NCBI GenBank assembly: GCA_930367205.1
Contig: OV884015.1
Location: forward strand, 76,089,341-76,153,340
Direction: 5' to 3'
Source: Acanthosoma haemorrhoidale
Taxonomy: Eukaryota > Arthropoda > Insecta > Hemiptera > Acanthosomatidae
DNA: 64,000 bases
The notes below the pieces were generated by a model. That model was not told the DNA's origin. It did not search any database and saw nothing but the letters and a program-made list of their open reading frames with translations. Of this stretch, positions 23,851 to 35,900 are shown one piece after another (positions within the stretch are counted from its first letter, which is position 1; each line of letters begins with the position of its first letter). The translations under genes were made by a program, and so were the position numbers.

Positions 23851-23934
23851 CGTAAGATTTAGTAACAGCATTACTGCATTATATGTATCTAATATTAAAT
23901 ATTGATCATAAACTCCCTAGGGTATTTCTCGCAC

Positions 23935-23995
23935 TCAGATAGCCCTGTGTAAGAGCATTCAGCTGGAGATCGGAAGGTCCTGGGTTCAAACTCCA
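23935..23995 (+). repeat. tRNA-like SINE head (plus strand)
   Basis: GATAGCCCTGTGTAAGAGCA resembles an A box and GGTTCAAACTCC a B box, about 30 bp apart. It is followed by unrelated AT-rich sequence. It lacks an acceptor stem, so it is a SINE or tRNA relic. Confidence 0.5.
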
Positions 23996-24305
23996 TGCTT
24001 TTATTTGGCTTATTCTTCTACTGTACTGGAAGTTCACTCTTAGCCATTAACATATTAATGAGTCGAAGTGTTTGTTGGGATATCTGCTTAGCTTAGTTTA
24101 TGAGAGATGTTATAATTATTTTATGTAATTTTTTAATGGACAACCTTTTGACATACTTTGTGTAATATCGTAATATGTAATATCGACTTCTTAAACAACT
24201 TCCTTTCTTTTCAATTGATGATTAATTGGTATTTTTTTATGTGTTATGTTTTTAATTTTACAAAAAAATAATGTTTTTGACTAATAAATAAATTTCTCTT
24301 TTCAG

Positions 24306-24763
24306 GTGTACTATTCAACTAGAGAAAGCTATGATGAGGATGACTACCAGCCAAGGATGGATTTCGTTGGGACGACTGCAAGAAGAAAAACAGGTCGACA
24401 GTTGCCTGTTTCCCCACCTAAGCGTAACAAACCAAAAGTATTGCCCCAGATACCGACCAAGATTAAACCTTCCCCCTCGTTACCACCAACACCTGTCCGC
24501 ACAAAGCCCATGGCACCCAGAAGAGCGGGTTCGCTGGAAGCAGAACCAAAAGATAGTTATAACGAAGATTATAACTATGCATACATGAGTAGTGATAATC
24601 TTACCCAGCCACAATTACCTTTACTAGAACAGAGGCCTGTTGAAGATGCAAGAATAAGAAGGCAGAACAGTATGAAGAAAAGACAGTCTTCTTACCAGGA
24701 TGATTACTATTATGAACCTGAAGAGACAAAAGATGTTAGATCATCTGAACCTTCTTTGAACAG
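24306..24763 (+). CDS. unc-13: unc-13-like gene, visible exon 9
   Basis: Acceptor aatttctcttttcag before 24306, donor AACAG|gtaagc at 24764. 458 bp, phase 0 in, phase 2 out. It begins VYYSTRESYDEDDYQPRMDF. Next comes a basic/proline-rich middle, GRQLPVSPPKRNKPKVLPQI followed by PTKIKPSPSLPPTPVRTKP, with PxxP motifs of SH3-ligand type. After a Tyr-rich part comes RRQNSMKKRQSSYQDDYYYE, then SSEPSLNR. No folded domain. The RRAGS, RRQNS and KRQSS contexts are basophilic kinase-type sites. The first codon is GTG and is an internal Val, not a start. Length, composition and phase agree with the neighbouring exons. Confidence 0.88.
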
Positions 24764-27515
24764 GTAAGCAACTATTCAATTTCAAAAATTATTTAGTATC
24801 AAGGTATTGGTTATTCTCTTTTTAGACCTTTGGCCAAACTTTATTTTGCAAGAATTTTGTGACCTTATCCAAGCATAAACAATATTGTTAGCATACTATT
24901 AAAATATTTGGCACCCCTTAAAATTTATTTTTATAAAAACACTAACAGCTTTCAGTTACATTGTCATTCTCGAGTCAGGCCAAAATCTTCCAATGACCTA
25001 GAAAATCCAAAGTAGGTATCTCTTTCAAAAGCCAAGTGTACTTAGTGAGACCAAGAACTCCATAGAATATAAGGCAAAAATTACCCGATTATCAGGATTT
25101 TATAAAATCAATTGTGGGCATTGTAACACATTTTGTTGTCAAGCCTGAATAGTTTGTGCAATATATTTATGTTAACTGAAAAAATGTATATTTAATAATT
25201 TTTACTGTGATACTTACGTATACCATATACATTCTGCTTGTATAAGTTGATATTTGATCATTGTTAGTCCAATATGTCTAATACATTTTGGTATAACTGT
25301 TTTATTTGTTGTATTGTCTTGCTTAATTATGGCAATGTAAGCTACTGCAAATGTACTTCTCCTTAACTTATGGAGTTATTTTTATATCTGTGGAAAAAAC
25401 CTTTGGAACTCTGTTCTCATCAATATTCATCGTTCATCAACTCAACCTTTCATCAACTTATATTTTCTTAGTTGCAATTGTCATTCATTTCGGCTTTTCG
25501 TTTCAATGTTTTGCTGTTGGTTCATATTAGTCCTCACATAATAATAGGCCCTTTATTATCTATAAACTAATCATATGAGTGTAATTTTAGGAATTTTTTG
25601 TCTGCTAGACATACCTATTTTGTCCTCTTTTATTATTCCTAGGGGGAAATTTCCAAGAAGTTTGTTTTAATTTTATTTCAGTTATTTGAAAGGTTTCATT
25701 GGTTTGTCAAAAGCAGAAATCCTTACTTATTCACCTATGCATTTGTTTATCTTACTGCCTATCCTTGAGATTATGAGCCTCCTGTTTGCTTTGTAAATAT
25801 AAAATTTTACATGGGGGCTTCATTTAATTACGTGACAATAAAAAAATAATTTTAGTTCCATAAACATGATTAGGGTTGATAATTGATTGATTGATAGGTA
25901 ATAAAACAATAGGTAATTTTTTATTATCTTGAGTTATTAATAATTAAATTATCGTCATTTTATTATTATTATAATTAGGTAATATTTAAACCTATAATTA
26001 CACACTAAGATTCTCATTGAAATCATGTTCACAACTTTAACTTTATCTGTGTCTGATTTGAGTATATGATATTTAGGAAGGTAGTTTCTTTGATGGTATG
26101 ATCACACTAAAATAAAATATATCACATGGTCATCATGGACTCATAATCCTATCGTAATCAAAAATATAATCCTGTTGATTAATAAGATGGCTTTGTATGT
26201 TGGAACGTTTGTGGACCAAAATTACCAAAATTCATTTAAATTAAAATCATGTTACGTTAACGTGAACTGAAGTTTTACATAGATGAATAAAAACAGAAAT
26301 AGGGTGAAAACTAATTAAGACTCATCAAGTAAATAATAAATTGAAAACAAACAAACTTTTTTCTTATTATATTGGTCAACTGCGTCATATGATTTTGCGA
26401 TTTTGATCATTTGATCAGTTAGGTGAAATAAAGTTGCATGCACTGTTAGTAGCAGCTGTAGCAATTACGCAGAAATAATTTCTTTCTTTAGTATTGTTTA
26501 GTTCACAATCCTTGATATTGTTTCTGTTGCTATTAATTTTTCTTCTTAACATCTGTTCATAAACGATCCTCCCTCCTTTTGACTTTGATATTTTACCCTA
26601 ACTTATGTGACCATAAGATGATAATGGCAATCTATATATCTATATCACCCTAATGATTCTTACTGATTGTTTGTTTATTTGAGGTTTTGACGCTTATTTA
26701 CTCCATACTCCAACCCAAGGCAGGAAATGATAGTATCTAAAGTTATATATATATACAAGTTAGCATTTGTTTCTCTCCAGCATGAGATTGTATTTCCAAT
26801 GAAAAATAAAATCTGCTCTTCCAGATGATAATACAGCTTATACAACTTAAGGGGACGTAAACAGTAACCTGGGTCTGTTCTCCAATTGGCCAATGATTTT
26901 TGTTCGCCCATCCTTAGCTATTATTTTGTTGTAGAAACATCTGTACCATATGTTTTCCTAAGTTTGCTTTGGGTAACAAACAGTCCCAAGTTGTACATGT
27001 GTATTCTGCCAGCTCCACACCATTAAAATTAAGGAGATTCTTTTTATAACATTATATTAAAAAAATTATTATGATAAAATTACAATAAGTAATTGTGATA
27101 AATGTTCTCATTCATACCATATTTACAATTTTCATTCACTCACTCAAAAGGAAATTCTAAAAGTTGTGTCAATTCACATCTTTGTTTGTGAGGATTTTGT
27201 CTTTAGTTCTGTTTCTTTCAGACTATCCCCGAATGTTGAAGCAATTTCCATATCTAAGAACCTTCAAACCAGAGAAATGTCATTGGCAAAGTATAGGACC
27301 TCCAGTCATAAAAATTTTCTAACCATAATGATTACCCCTCTTTCTTTGTCAAGGTATGACTTTAAAGTCGTGCATGCTACAATTCCCTCCTTGGGCCACT
27401 TTTATGCTCAATTTCAAAACTTTGTTTCTAATGTTCTATTAAATTATATTGTATTTCTTATGGTATTGTAACTAGTAATATAAAATGTTTAAAAGAAATA
27501 TTTATTTTTTTCCAG
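24764..27515. other. Intron with a tiny LINE 3' end
   Basis: AT-rich. It holds only the 27075-27148 LINE 3' terminus as a recognisable element. The 101-codon frame at 27166-27471 has no coding signs. Confidence 0.5.
27075..27148 (-). mobile_element. Minimal 3' end of the Jockey-type LINE
   Basis: The AATAAGTAATTGTGATAAAT block, TCTCATTCATACCATATTTA and TTTCATTCACTC are nearly identical to the 3'UTR ends of the copies at 834, 42128 and 47693. Only about 70 bp of the element is present, so reverse transcription must have stopped very early, or the rest was deleted. A 19-bp piece (CCTAATAAAAGGCAGATTG in the 47-kb copy, minus strand) is missing here between two TTG repeats. Confidence 0.8.
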
Positions 27516-28680
27516 GAGAGACACACTGAAAAAACAGCAACAAAGAAGAAATGAAAGAAATAATGTGAAGGAACCAAAAGATTTAGATACAAGAGAATCT
27601 AGGGAAGAGGATTCCTTTGAAACTGCAATGTCTTCTCTTGGATCTCGAAGGTTTGATTATGATATTTCACCACCTACCACATCTACGGTCCAGACCCAAG
27701 CGATTGTGCACACCATTCAGTCCCAGCCTGTGATACAGCCCCCGTCCCAAAATCTTGCACAATCGTTCCAACCTCAAACTGGACATCAGCAGCTGCCTCA
27801 CCCAGTACCTATCAGCACTTCTCAGCATTATCAACCACCTTCCTCTCAGCAATATCAGACAACTACCTCACACCAATATTCAGTCAATAACTCGCAACAG
27901 TTTCAATCCCCAACAGTTGCAGAATATCAGCCTCCATCGGTGCCTACCAGTAAACAGCAATATCAGTCACCTCAGCAGTCTTTTCAAACCACACCTGTGC
28001 AACAGTATCAACCACCCTTACCAGCTACGTATCAATCACCTCCTTCAACAAAACAATTTCAGACACCTGCAGTAACCCAACAAAATGGTTTTCGTGATCG
28101 TTATCTTCAAGCACAAGAGTCTATTGAAAGTTATGCTGATGAAGATGCTGCACCAGATGACTATTCTAGAGAATCGCCAGCTTCAGTAGTTGATAGGTTT
28201 GAGGCAGACCATAATGAAAGGTACCAACCAGATGTTAACGACAGATACCAATCAGACCACAATGATAGGTACCAATCAGACCACAATGATAGGTACCAAT
28301 CAGATCACAATGACAGGTTCCAATCAGACCACAAAGATAGGTACGAATTAGACCATAATGACCGGTACCAATCTGATCATATTGACAGGTACCAACCAGA
28401 CCATAATAACAGGTATCAGTCAGAACTTAATGACAGATATCATGATTTCGAACCTGAGATGCAATCCCCACCGAAAACTCCTCTCCGCCATCAAGAAAGT
28501 ATTGATGAAACTCTCCCAATTGAAAGGGAAGAAACCATTGACCTGGATGAAAAGCTTTCCCCTGAAAAGCAGAAAGTTTCATTCGAGGAAGAGGAACAAG
28601 CCAAGGCAACAACCCACCCTAGAAGATCTGCAAGGGAACGTTGGCTTTGGGCGTATGGCAGGATTCTTCAGCAGCTAAAT
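27516..28680 (+). CDS. unc-13: unc-13-like gene, visible exon 10, with tandem repeat and CaM-binding-like helix
   Basis: Acceptor tttatttttttccag before 27516, donor CTAAAT|gtaagt at 28681. 1165 bp, phase 2 in, phase 0 out. It encodes, in order: a basic start (RDTLKKQQQRRNERNNVKEP); a Gln/Pro/Ser-rich stretch with SQQYQ and QFQSP-like repeats (about residues 45-180 of the exon); an acidic part (SIESYADEDAAPDDYSRES); ten copies of an 8-residue unit DRYQSDHN; and an acidic/basic linker. It ends RSARERWLWAYGRILQQLN. The last segment places W, A, Y/F and basic residues as in the Munc13 calmodulin-binding helix (W-L-x-A-F-N-K-x-x-x-Q-L), the main reason for naming the gene unc-13. C1, C2B and MUN domains would follow but are not seen here. 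Confidence 0.88.
28216..28455 (+). repeat. Coding 24-bp tandem repeat (10 units)
   Basis: Ten in-frame units of 24 bp encode variants of D-R-Y-Q-S-D-H-N: ERYQPDVN, DRYQSDHN (three times), DRFQSDHK, DRYELDHN, DRYQSDHI, DRYQPDHN, NRYQSELN, DRYHDFEP. The central copies are almost identical in DNA, indicating recent expansion by unequal exchange or slippage. The outer units have diverged. Confidence 0.95.
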
Positions 28681-29319
28681 GTAAGTAAAATCGCATGTTT
28701 TATCCTTGTTTCAATATTAGTTTTTCATTGTTCTGTATTTGTTATTTTACATTTTCATTCTTTACTTGTTCATTAAACTGCAGGTCTTATGGATATTATA
28801 TTATAACACGTTTACTATGACAATCTATTAGGAATTTTTGTGATGCAGTTTTATAAGTTAGTATTGATAAATATTGCCATGCTAAATACTAAAGCTGGAT
28901 AAAATAGGAATACTAAAATGTTTTTTCATCTTTGTAGATGTTTACCCCAAATATTTCCTGTATGATCTATTTGGATAGTGATTCTTCAACATAGGCTTTT
29001 TAAAAATTACATTAATTTGTGAAATATATATTATAACATAATGTTCTCAATGCAAATTTCTCAATTTCAAACATTATCCATTTTTATGAATTTATTCGAT
29101 TAAAAATGTTATTTGAAATGTTTATTATTTTTATTTAAACTTTACAGCATTAAATACAAATCAATGAAATTAATTAGGTAATAATGTTGTTTCTGAAAAA
29201 TTAGCAATTTATTTAATTATGCCTTCTTAAGTTATTATTCATTGCCTACTCATTATTTTTATAATTTACTCTAGAATAAAATCTATAAATATTTCGAGAA
29301 AAAGGATAAGTGAATATAA
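28681..29319 (+). other. Start of a very long intron or gene-poor stretch
   Basis: AT-rich DNA after the strong donor at 28681. The expected next exon, starting in phase 0, was not recognised in the remaining 35 kb, apart from the weak candidate at 38418. Confidence 0.4.
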
Positions 29320-30190
29320 ACTCCCCATTAAAAAAATCGCAACACCTAGAAATTTTTTAATTTTATGAGAAGAGCAGGTTTCACATTTACAAAAAGGCTC
29401 ATATATTCAAAATAAACAATTTTATTAAAAAAAATGTCAATATTGAATATATGTGTAGTTAAAATAAAACTTTTCTTTGCATAAATAAAAAATTCAATTT
29501 TTCCTTTTTTAACCAAATTTAAATGTTGTAGGCCTATGATGGCATTTAATAAGAAGTATTGCCTCTGCTGGCTTTAATAACTTTTTCCGTACTTTTAGGC
29601 ATACTAAAAAAAAAGTTTTTTAATAAAATATTGGGTGTTGTTGTCTCACTCCTCCAATACAGTCTTTAGGATTTCAAGCGTAGTAGGAGCAGGATCCCAC
29701 GACCGAACCTTTCTTAAGTTGGCCCTACCTATGTTCGATTGGGATAAGGGCTGTAGTTCTGCTTACCACTCTAGGTCACAGTGTTCAGGTACTCAGAAGC
29801 ACATGTGTCCAGACATTATCCTGGATAAACAATGATTCAGTGCCAATGAAAGGCATGTAAGGCACTATTAAAAATATCTTGTAAATTCATCTCCTCATAC
29901 CTTAAAGCATTCGGTAAGTGAAGTACATGAACTCGGTATGAGCCTCCCAAGAAATGCCACCCCAGAACATACTGTACCATTCTCCAGACTCTTTCACAGC
30001 CATATGGACTGTTACGTTAAGACCACTTTCGTCTCAATAGTGAATAGAATATGTTTCCATGCCTCTTCAGTTTAAGAGTAGTTTTCTCTAGCAATTTTCA
30101 GTCTCTGCCTACGGTGTTCTGGAATATGAAAGGCCCCTTTCATATGCTCTGTAGCTAAGGCTTGACTATCTTCTTCTAACGGTTCACTCT
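29320..30190 (-). pseudogene. Decayed Tc1/mariner-type transposase
   Basis: The left end (29321-29346) reads CTCCCCATTAAAAAAATCGC and then AACACC, a Tc1-type terminal sequence. Minus-strand translation gives scattered transposase motifs in order: HRRQRLKIARENYS and TEEAWKHILFT (about 30120-30040); EWYSMFWGGISWEAHTEFMY (about 29990-29925); SLFIQDNVWTHVLL (about 29830-29790); and RTTALIPIEH (29732-29761), matching S-P-D-L-N-P-I-E-H. These surround the DDE/D catalytic core. Stops and frame changes are many. No matching right terminal repeat was found, so the far end is unclear and may extend towards 30.9 kb. Confidence 0.8.
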
Positions 30191-32521
30191 GAAGTTTACT
30201 TTATTTTAAGTAAGTTTTTGCTGACGAGTTTGTGATAAAATTTACATAACTCCACAAACTAATCATATTCATGTGTAATTTCAATATGTAAGGGCATGCT
30301 TGTGCATGGGAATCATGTGCTAAACTGTAAATCAGCAATTTAACTATGAATCACTTCGTTAACCTAGAAATTGGTTAAATATATCTTCTTGCCACAAGAA
30401 ATTCGTCACTAATATAATTTGATACATAACAACAAACGAAAACCATAAAAAATTCCATATTACAAAGCTAGCTAATAAAGGTTTCTACGAGACCTTTTCA
30501 TTAGACTATTTGTCGAGAGTGTTCATAATCTCCTTTTAAATGTCAGCGTTTTTGCAATAATGGAATTTTCCAGAACAAAGAGTGCGTTTTAACAGTTAAT
30601 TTGTATTTTAACATTCAAAACTGAGACAGGAAGATCACCTATATTTACTAATAAGGTTTTCAAAGTTTAGTGAATAGAATTGAGCTGACTTCAGACCAAT
30701 ATAGACAATAAAGTTCAAGGTATCAGCACTTCTCTTGATATCTATTTCCAGTTTAGTCAATTAAGACAAGCGCCCGAGATGAAGAATGTCAATTTCATAG
30801 CTTATTTATCCCCTCGTACCATTATTTATGATCACATTTTGGTTTGAAAACAATACGAACAACTGTCATGGTATTTTCAATGTAAAAATGATTTTTTGTT
30901 GTACTATGTATAGTCCTTATTGAGTCATTATTGCTTCCGGCAGAGGTTTCAAACATTTAAAGAGGATATACTCCTATATTAATATAGTGGTTTTTCGTCG
31001 CGTGGAAATCTTAACGCAAGAAGAAGTTTGAGTTCACTACTGAACCCCTTAAATAATTAGCGTTGAGATACATCTCCTATATATTATAACGGAAGTTTCA
31101 AAATATTTAAGTTCCTGAGTATATTTCATACAATTAAGCAAAGGTTACTTACCTGGCGTATTTAAGGAATTCTACCTATAGTGTAAAATTTAAGTAATTT
31201 TATTTACACATTCACTGTAAAATTAATTTAACTTAAACCTTTATTCTTGTTTATTCTAAACAAAGTCTGTAAAAGTTCTTTTACGTCCAGAAGCAAGAAT
31301 AAACAAATTCCTGGAGGAACCTACCCGTTAGCAAACATCGTGAAGGGGTATGTTAGAGCAACATCGCGATATCAAATCCACCCCTCAGTAGGTACTAATA
31401 GACTGGGTCTGTTATGTGTTTGCGCTCGAGAATGCAACTTTCAGTGCAAGTTGCAATTAGTTAATTCATTATAGTTAAAAATGTGATTCGACGGAATGAG
31501 TGGTATCCGTGGCATAAAATCCGTTTTACCCTCTCATTTTCCTGTTAAGATAGTGGTACATTATGTACAAATGGTCTTGTACAGTCGCCAAGTTTTGCCA
31601 GGTCGATCTTCATTACCAAAATAACTGGAGAACCCCTTACGAGTAAAATACGATATGTTGGCCATCTGAAAAAAAAAATCCAGACGGTTCTACAGAGTTC
31701 TATTGGACCGAATTTGCGCTTAAATGTCATCGGGATGGTCACCAATCAGCCAAAATGACCCTAAAACTATGGACGCTAATGTCCGTAATTTTATTTTAAC
31801 CCCTTCTCATCCCCTGCGCTGATGGTTTTTACATCCACCTCTTGTGGTGCTATTGTGTTTTAACTAATCAGTAGGTTTTATAGTACGTGATGTGTATCAT
31901 GAAGATGGCGATGAAGAGATGTAAATTGATAACATTATGGTAATTTTATTATTTTATAGGAACGTTATTATTCCCGGAGAGGAGAGGAAGTACTAGAAGG
32001 GTTTAGATTTAATTATTGAGAGTGAAGAAGGGTGTCTAACATTGATGACTTAGGAGCTGACGAGGAATGAGCAGTCAAAAGGGATTAGGTGCCATGGGAT
32101 ATACTGTATTGGTCGAATGATTTGGATCTTGTGTTATGGGATCTGGTAGATGATTCGATTGTCGTGGGGCTGACGATAAGATCTTCCCAATCCGACGTAG
32201 TGTTAATATTTAGAATTACCGAGAATGGATAACAGAAGCCAAGCCGTAAGTCTGGCCTCAAGTTAATCAAGAAAGCTACGATACTATGATACAAAAGACT
32301 CAAATATTCAAAATTTTGAACGACAACGAGTTTTCTAGTTAAATGATTTCCAGGGCAAGGTTTGGGAAGGTGTCACAGAGTGAAATGGAACTTTTTTTTA
32401 TTGCATACAATCTTTTTACGGCGAAGCTAATAGCTATCAAACAAAAAACTAGTAGTACAGTTGTTGATGGTCATTTGAAGTTGGGAATAATATTTTATAC
32501 CTAATATTACCTTTTGACACC
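30191..32521. other. Non-coding, no clear element
   Basis: AT-rich with patches of moderate GC at 31300-31450 and 31500-32300. A piggyBac-like reading near 31961 was considered and not accepted. Nothing else was recognised. Confidence 0.4.
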
Positions 32522-32972
32522 CAATAGCGTTCCTTTGGAGGGGGGCAAGGGGGTGGTTCGCCTACGCATTTTGGGGGTGGCTTTTATATTTTCATAAAAT
32601 AGTAAATTGTTTGAAAAGGTAATGATATAGTAATGTTCTAATCTACAGAACCGATCTGATGGTAAAAATAAAAACTGCAAAAGTAACCTTTTAAAGGGCT
32701 GCATGCAATAATAAGAGAATTATTTCGATTTCGAAAGTAGAAGTAATATATAATACAAGCTGCTGTATTTTTATGGTAGCCATTTAAAATATAGATCGGG
32801 AAAAATTAACTTACATTTTATTATTATGTGTTAAGTATGTTACAACAAATGTACATATATAAATATGAACAAAATAAGTATATTTATTTATATATTTTCA
32901 ATAATTGTTAGTGTAGTCGTCATTCTTGATTTTGACTTCAAAAAGGCGGCAAAAGCGGTAGGTACGCCACTG
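32522..32972. mobile_element. Non-autonomous hAT-like element (451 bp)
   Basis: The left end CAATAGCGTTCCTTTGG and the complement of the right end CAGTGGCGTACCTACCG agree at about 12 of the first 15 positions and fit the CAGTGGCGTA terminal type common in hAT-related elements. The 8-bp flanks TTGACACC and TCTACACT agree at 5 of 8 positions, as expected for an aged 8-bp target duplication. The subterminal sequences are asymmetrical: G-rich on the left (ggggggcaagggggtgg) and GCGGCAAAAGCGG on the right. There is no transposase inside. Class is inferred from the ends only. Confidence 0.6.
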
Positions 32973-35900
32973 TCTACACTCCTCGTTACATCAATGAGTA
33001 TAATGTATAATGTAGTTCGCGATATTGGCAATACTACAAGATTTATAGTTTGTGAGCTCATTAGCCCTGTATAGATGAGGTCAATCACATTTGACTCTTT
33101 GGCTTTTGCAGCTTGTATTTCACCTGTGTAATCGATCTATGAAGTCCTCACAACGAAAAGATTCCACAGATCTTAAGACTTTGGGCTGAATTTACAGCCA
33201 GGAGGTGAGGAGGTAGCAATTAAATAAAAAATGTGTTCAAGACTGGTTACTAGATATGCTAAAAAGGCATGGTTGCCAGACGACTTGGCTCTCTCCTTAG
33301 TGGAAGTGGTAACCAGTGTTCTGGGCCGGACCCCGCTGTGCCCTTTACTAACACCCCCCGCTCTCAGTCTACTTCGCTTATAGTCACTAAAAACTCCACT
33401 AGTGAGGGTAGTGCAATAAGCTCCTTGCATAAATTCCATAAAATGGGGAATGTAAAAACCATTGATTCACATTTAACTGTCAATATAAAAAAATTACAAC
33501 ATTGCAATTGACTCGCACAAAACATGTTTTCGGAGGAACCTTGCGAAGAGAAAGATAGAACATCGATATCATAAATTTCATATAACCTGAAAGCACGAAA
33601 GCCAGAACCTTATTTGGGAGTGATAGACTACTCTCTTTCATAAAAAATAGCCTATAATTAAATTATTTCCATAAATAAAGCAATATGTAAGCTTAAAAAA
33701 ATAAAAGGTTAATTGTCCATTTTAAGTTATTCTTGCTAACAATCATCATTTTAAGTTACATGTTATTTATTGATCATTACAAACAAACATCAACAGGTAG
33801 GCGTTACCTGACGAGGCTACCAACAGTAGGATGATAACATCACCAATCATTCCACCTTAAACTGTCTAATGGTAATTAATTAGGGATGAAATATGAAAAT
33901 GGTTTAAAATATAAATATGAAATATAAAAAAAAAATATTAATTAGTTACTGGTTTTAAATTAACCATTGACAAATGAAAGGGATCAAATCAGGCTTGTCG
34001 CGAGTACGGTCCAACGAAAAATAAAAAATTTATAGACTTTATGAAATGCCTCATAATAGGAACGTAGAAGATAGGATAGGGTTGAAACATAGTAACTTAA
34101 TCCACCTATCGTCTGTGTGATTATGTTTATAATCTACAAAGTGCACAAGTGTTCTATTCACCCCCGAGTATCCCATACCTCGCTCGTGTGGAAACTGAAG
34201 CTCCTCCTCTTTGTCGATCATTGGTCCGTGAGTTCGCGTTACTTCCAGCAGCTTTCACTTTTTCTTCACCCTGCATCGTCCCTTTTACATTTTCATATCT
34301 TGTAATCCGTTTAAATAGTTTCTAAATCATTTAGTATAATCTGTATCTGTTTTAATTTTTTTCTTCTTAAAAAAGTCGATTTAATCAAGTAAGACATAAG
34401 TTGGTCAAGTGCGTTGTATCAAACGATTGAGGATTTTGTTCATGTTACTATATATAATAACTATCTACTACAGCAAATAATACAACAAACAATTTTATGA
34501 TGAAGTGGGTATATAATTAACATTAATATTACAAAAAACCAATACGTCCATTATCATTTGCTTAGTTATAAAAAAGTAATTAATTATACAGCAATCAAAA
34601 ATTAAAGAAAAATAGCGAAAGCAATTTTTCAAACAGCCGGATCCCTTGAGTGATAATTTCTATATGCACATTTGACGCATGATTTAGTGATTAACATTTA
34701 AATAAAATAATAAACCAAACCAATGATGTCACAATTATTGTTCAATGCAAAATATAATTATATTTTAATATCTATACAATTATTTTTATCTAATTTAATC
34801 CACTAGTTTAGTTTCTCTATAATTTACAGTTCTTTGATTCTTCCAGAATATAACATAATTATTTTTCATATGAATTTCAAAGTTCTTTTCAAGCCTTCAT
34901 TCAAATTTTGGGTGAACCTTAAATAGGGATTGCAAAAATGTTCCACCGTCTAAAGCTCCAACAATTATGAATACTATTAACCATCTACCATATTTATTTG
35001 AAACAATGATCAATTTTATAGTTAACTACAAATTAATAGAATAATTGAATGACACTTCACTATTTCTTTTGTTTGGGGAGGGGGTTATATTACTTATCAA
35101 TAGGGGCAAATAGCATCATAGGGGCATTGAGTCGAACTTCCTTGCATGTGTGTCTTATCTAACAGGTGCTGTTAGAAACGTTGCGAACAAGATATTTTAT
35201 GGAGTTTAATGCCTTTTGAAATTACGATCCGAAGCAAATATTACTTAGAATAATATAATGTCGCTGTAATAACTACATCCAAAGACACTCAAAACATCCT
35301 CTCCTTTTTGTTTATTATTATTATTGTAATCCTTTGGAGTCTTAACGAATATAATATATCATTAATAACGACATTGAAATTAGATTATGATAAACAAATA
35401 TGATTTTTTTTAATTACTTTATAACCTGTATCAATGTAAGGAAGGATTATTGTAGGGTTGGCAGCATTTGTTTCCTATCATTGTGCCATCAAGTGCAGCC
35501 ACAATTGAAAATTTCATGTATTTAAGTAAAGAAAAAAGGCTAAATCGTAATCGAATGATGAGTTTAATTCACGAGGGCGGATCAGTATTTTGAATGATCG
35601 TACGCAATACTGTGCAAGGAGAAGGCGCCGGGATCTGAAGATATTTAATAATAAGACAGAAGCTCTAGACTGTGATGTGTGAAATTCAATTTTGCCCGCT
35701 AGGTGACTCTGAGAGCCACTACCCATACCGAGTACGGGTATTCAATATTTATCAGCTCCATAATCGTTCCAATACAATATTCAATAGTTGTCTAGACGTA
35801 GAGATCGATGAGACTAAATATAGAAGCAGAGAGATAATGTTGTGATAATATGCAATAATTAATTTTGCATATATTTCATAGGTTTGTAACAGCGCTGTTT

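Larger units (their letters stand above)
21908..24305. other. Intron with poly-T run and SINE-like copies
   Basis: It contains the poly-T tract at 22201-22231, the SINE-like remnant at 23600-23850 (minus) and a tRNA-like piece at 23935-23995 (plus, entered separately). The rest is AT-rich. Confidence 0.5.

Noticed and set aside
23935..23995. Possible functional tRNA gene
   Set aside because: A- and B-box-like motifs are present but no acceptor stem or full cloverleaf can be formed.
27755..28075. Alternative-frame ORFs inside the Gln-rich exon
   Set aside because: Shadows of the real frame; low-complexity CA-rich codons keep other frames open.
31961..32100. piggyBac-like start (ERYYSRRGEEVLEGF) after an acceptor-like tattttatag
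   Set aside because: The frame stops after 20 codons, no transposase body follows, and the TTAA with C-rich end at about 31797 has no partner end. It is also in phase 0 for the gene but too short and stop-ended to call an exon.
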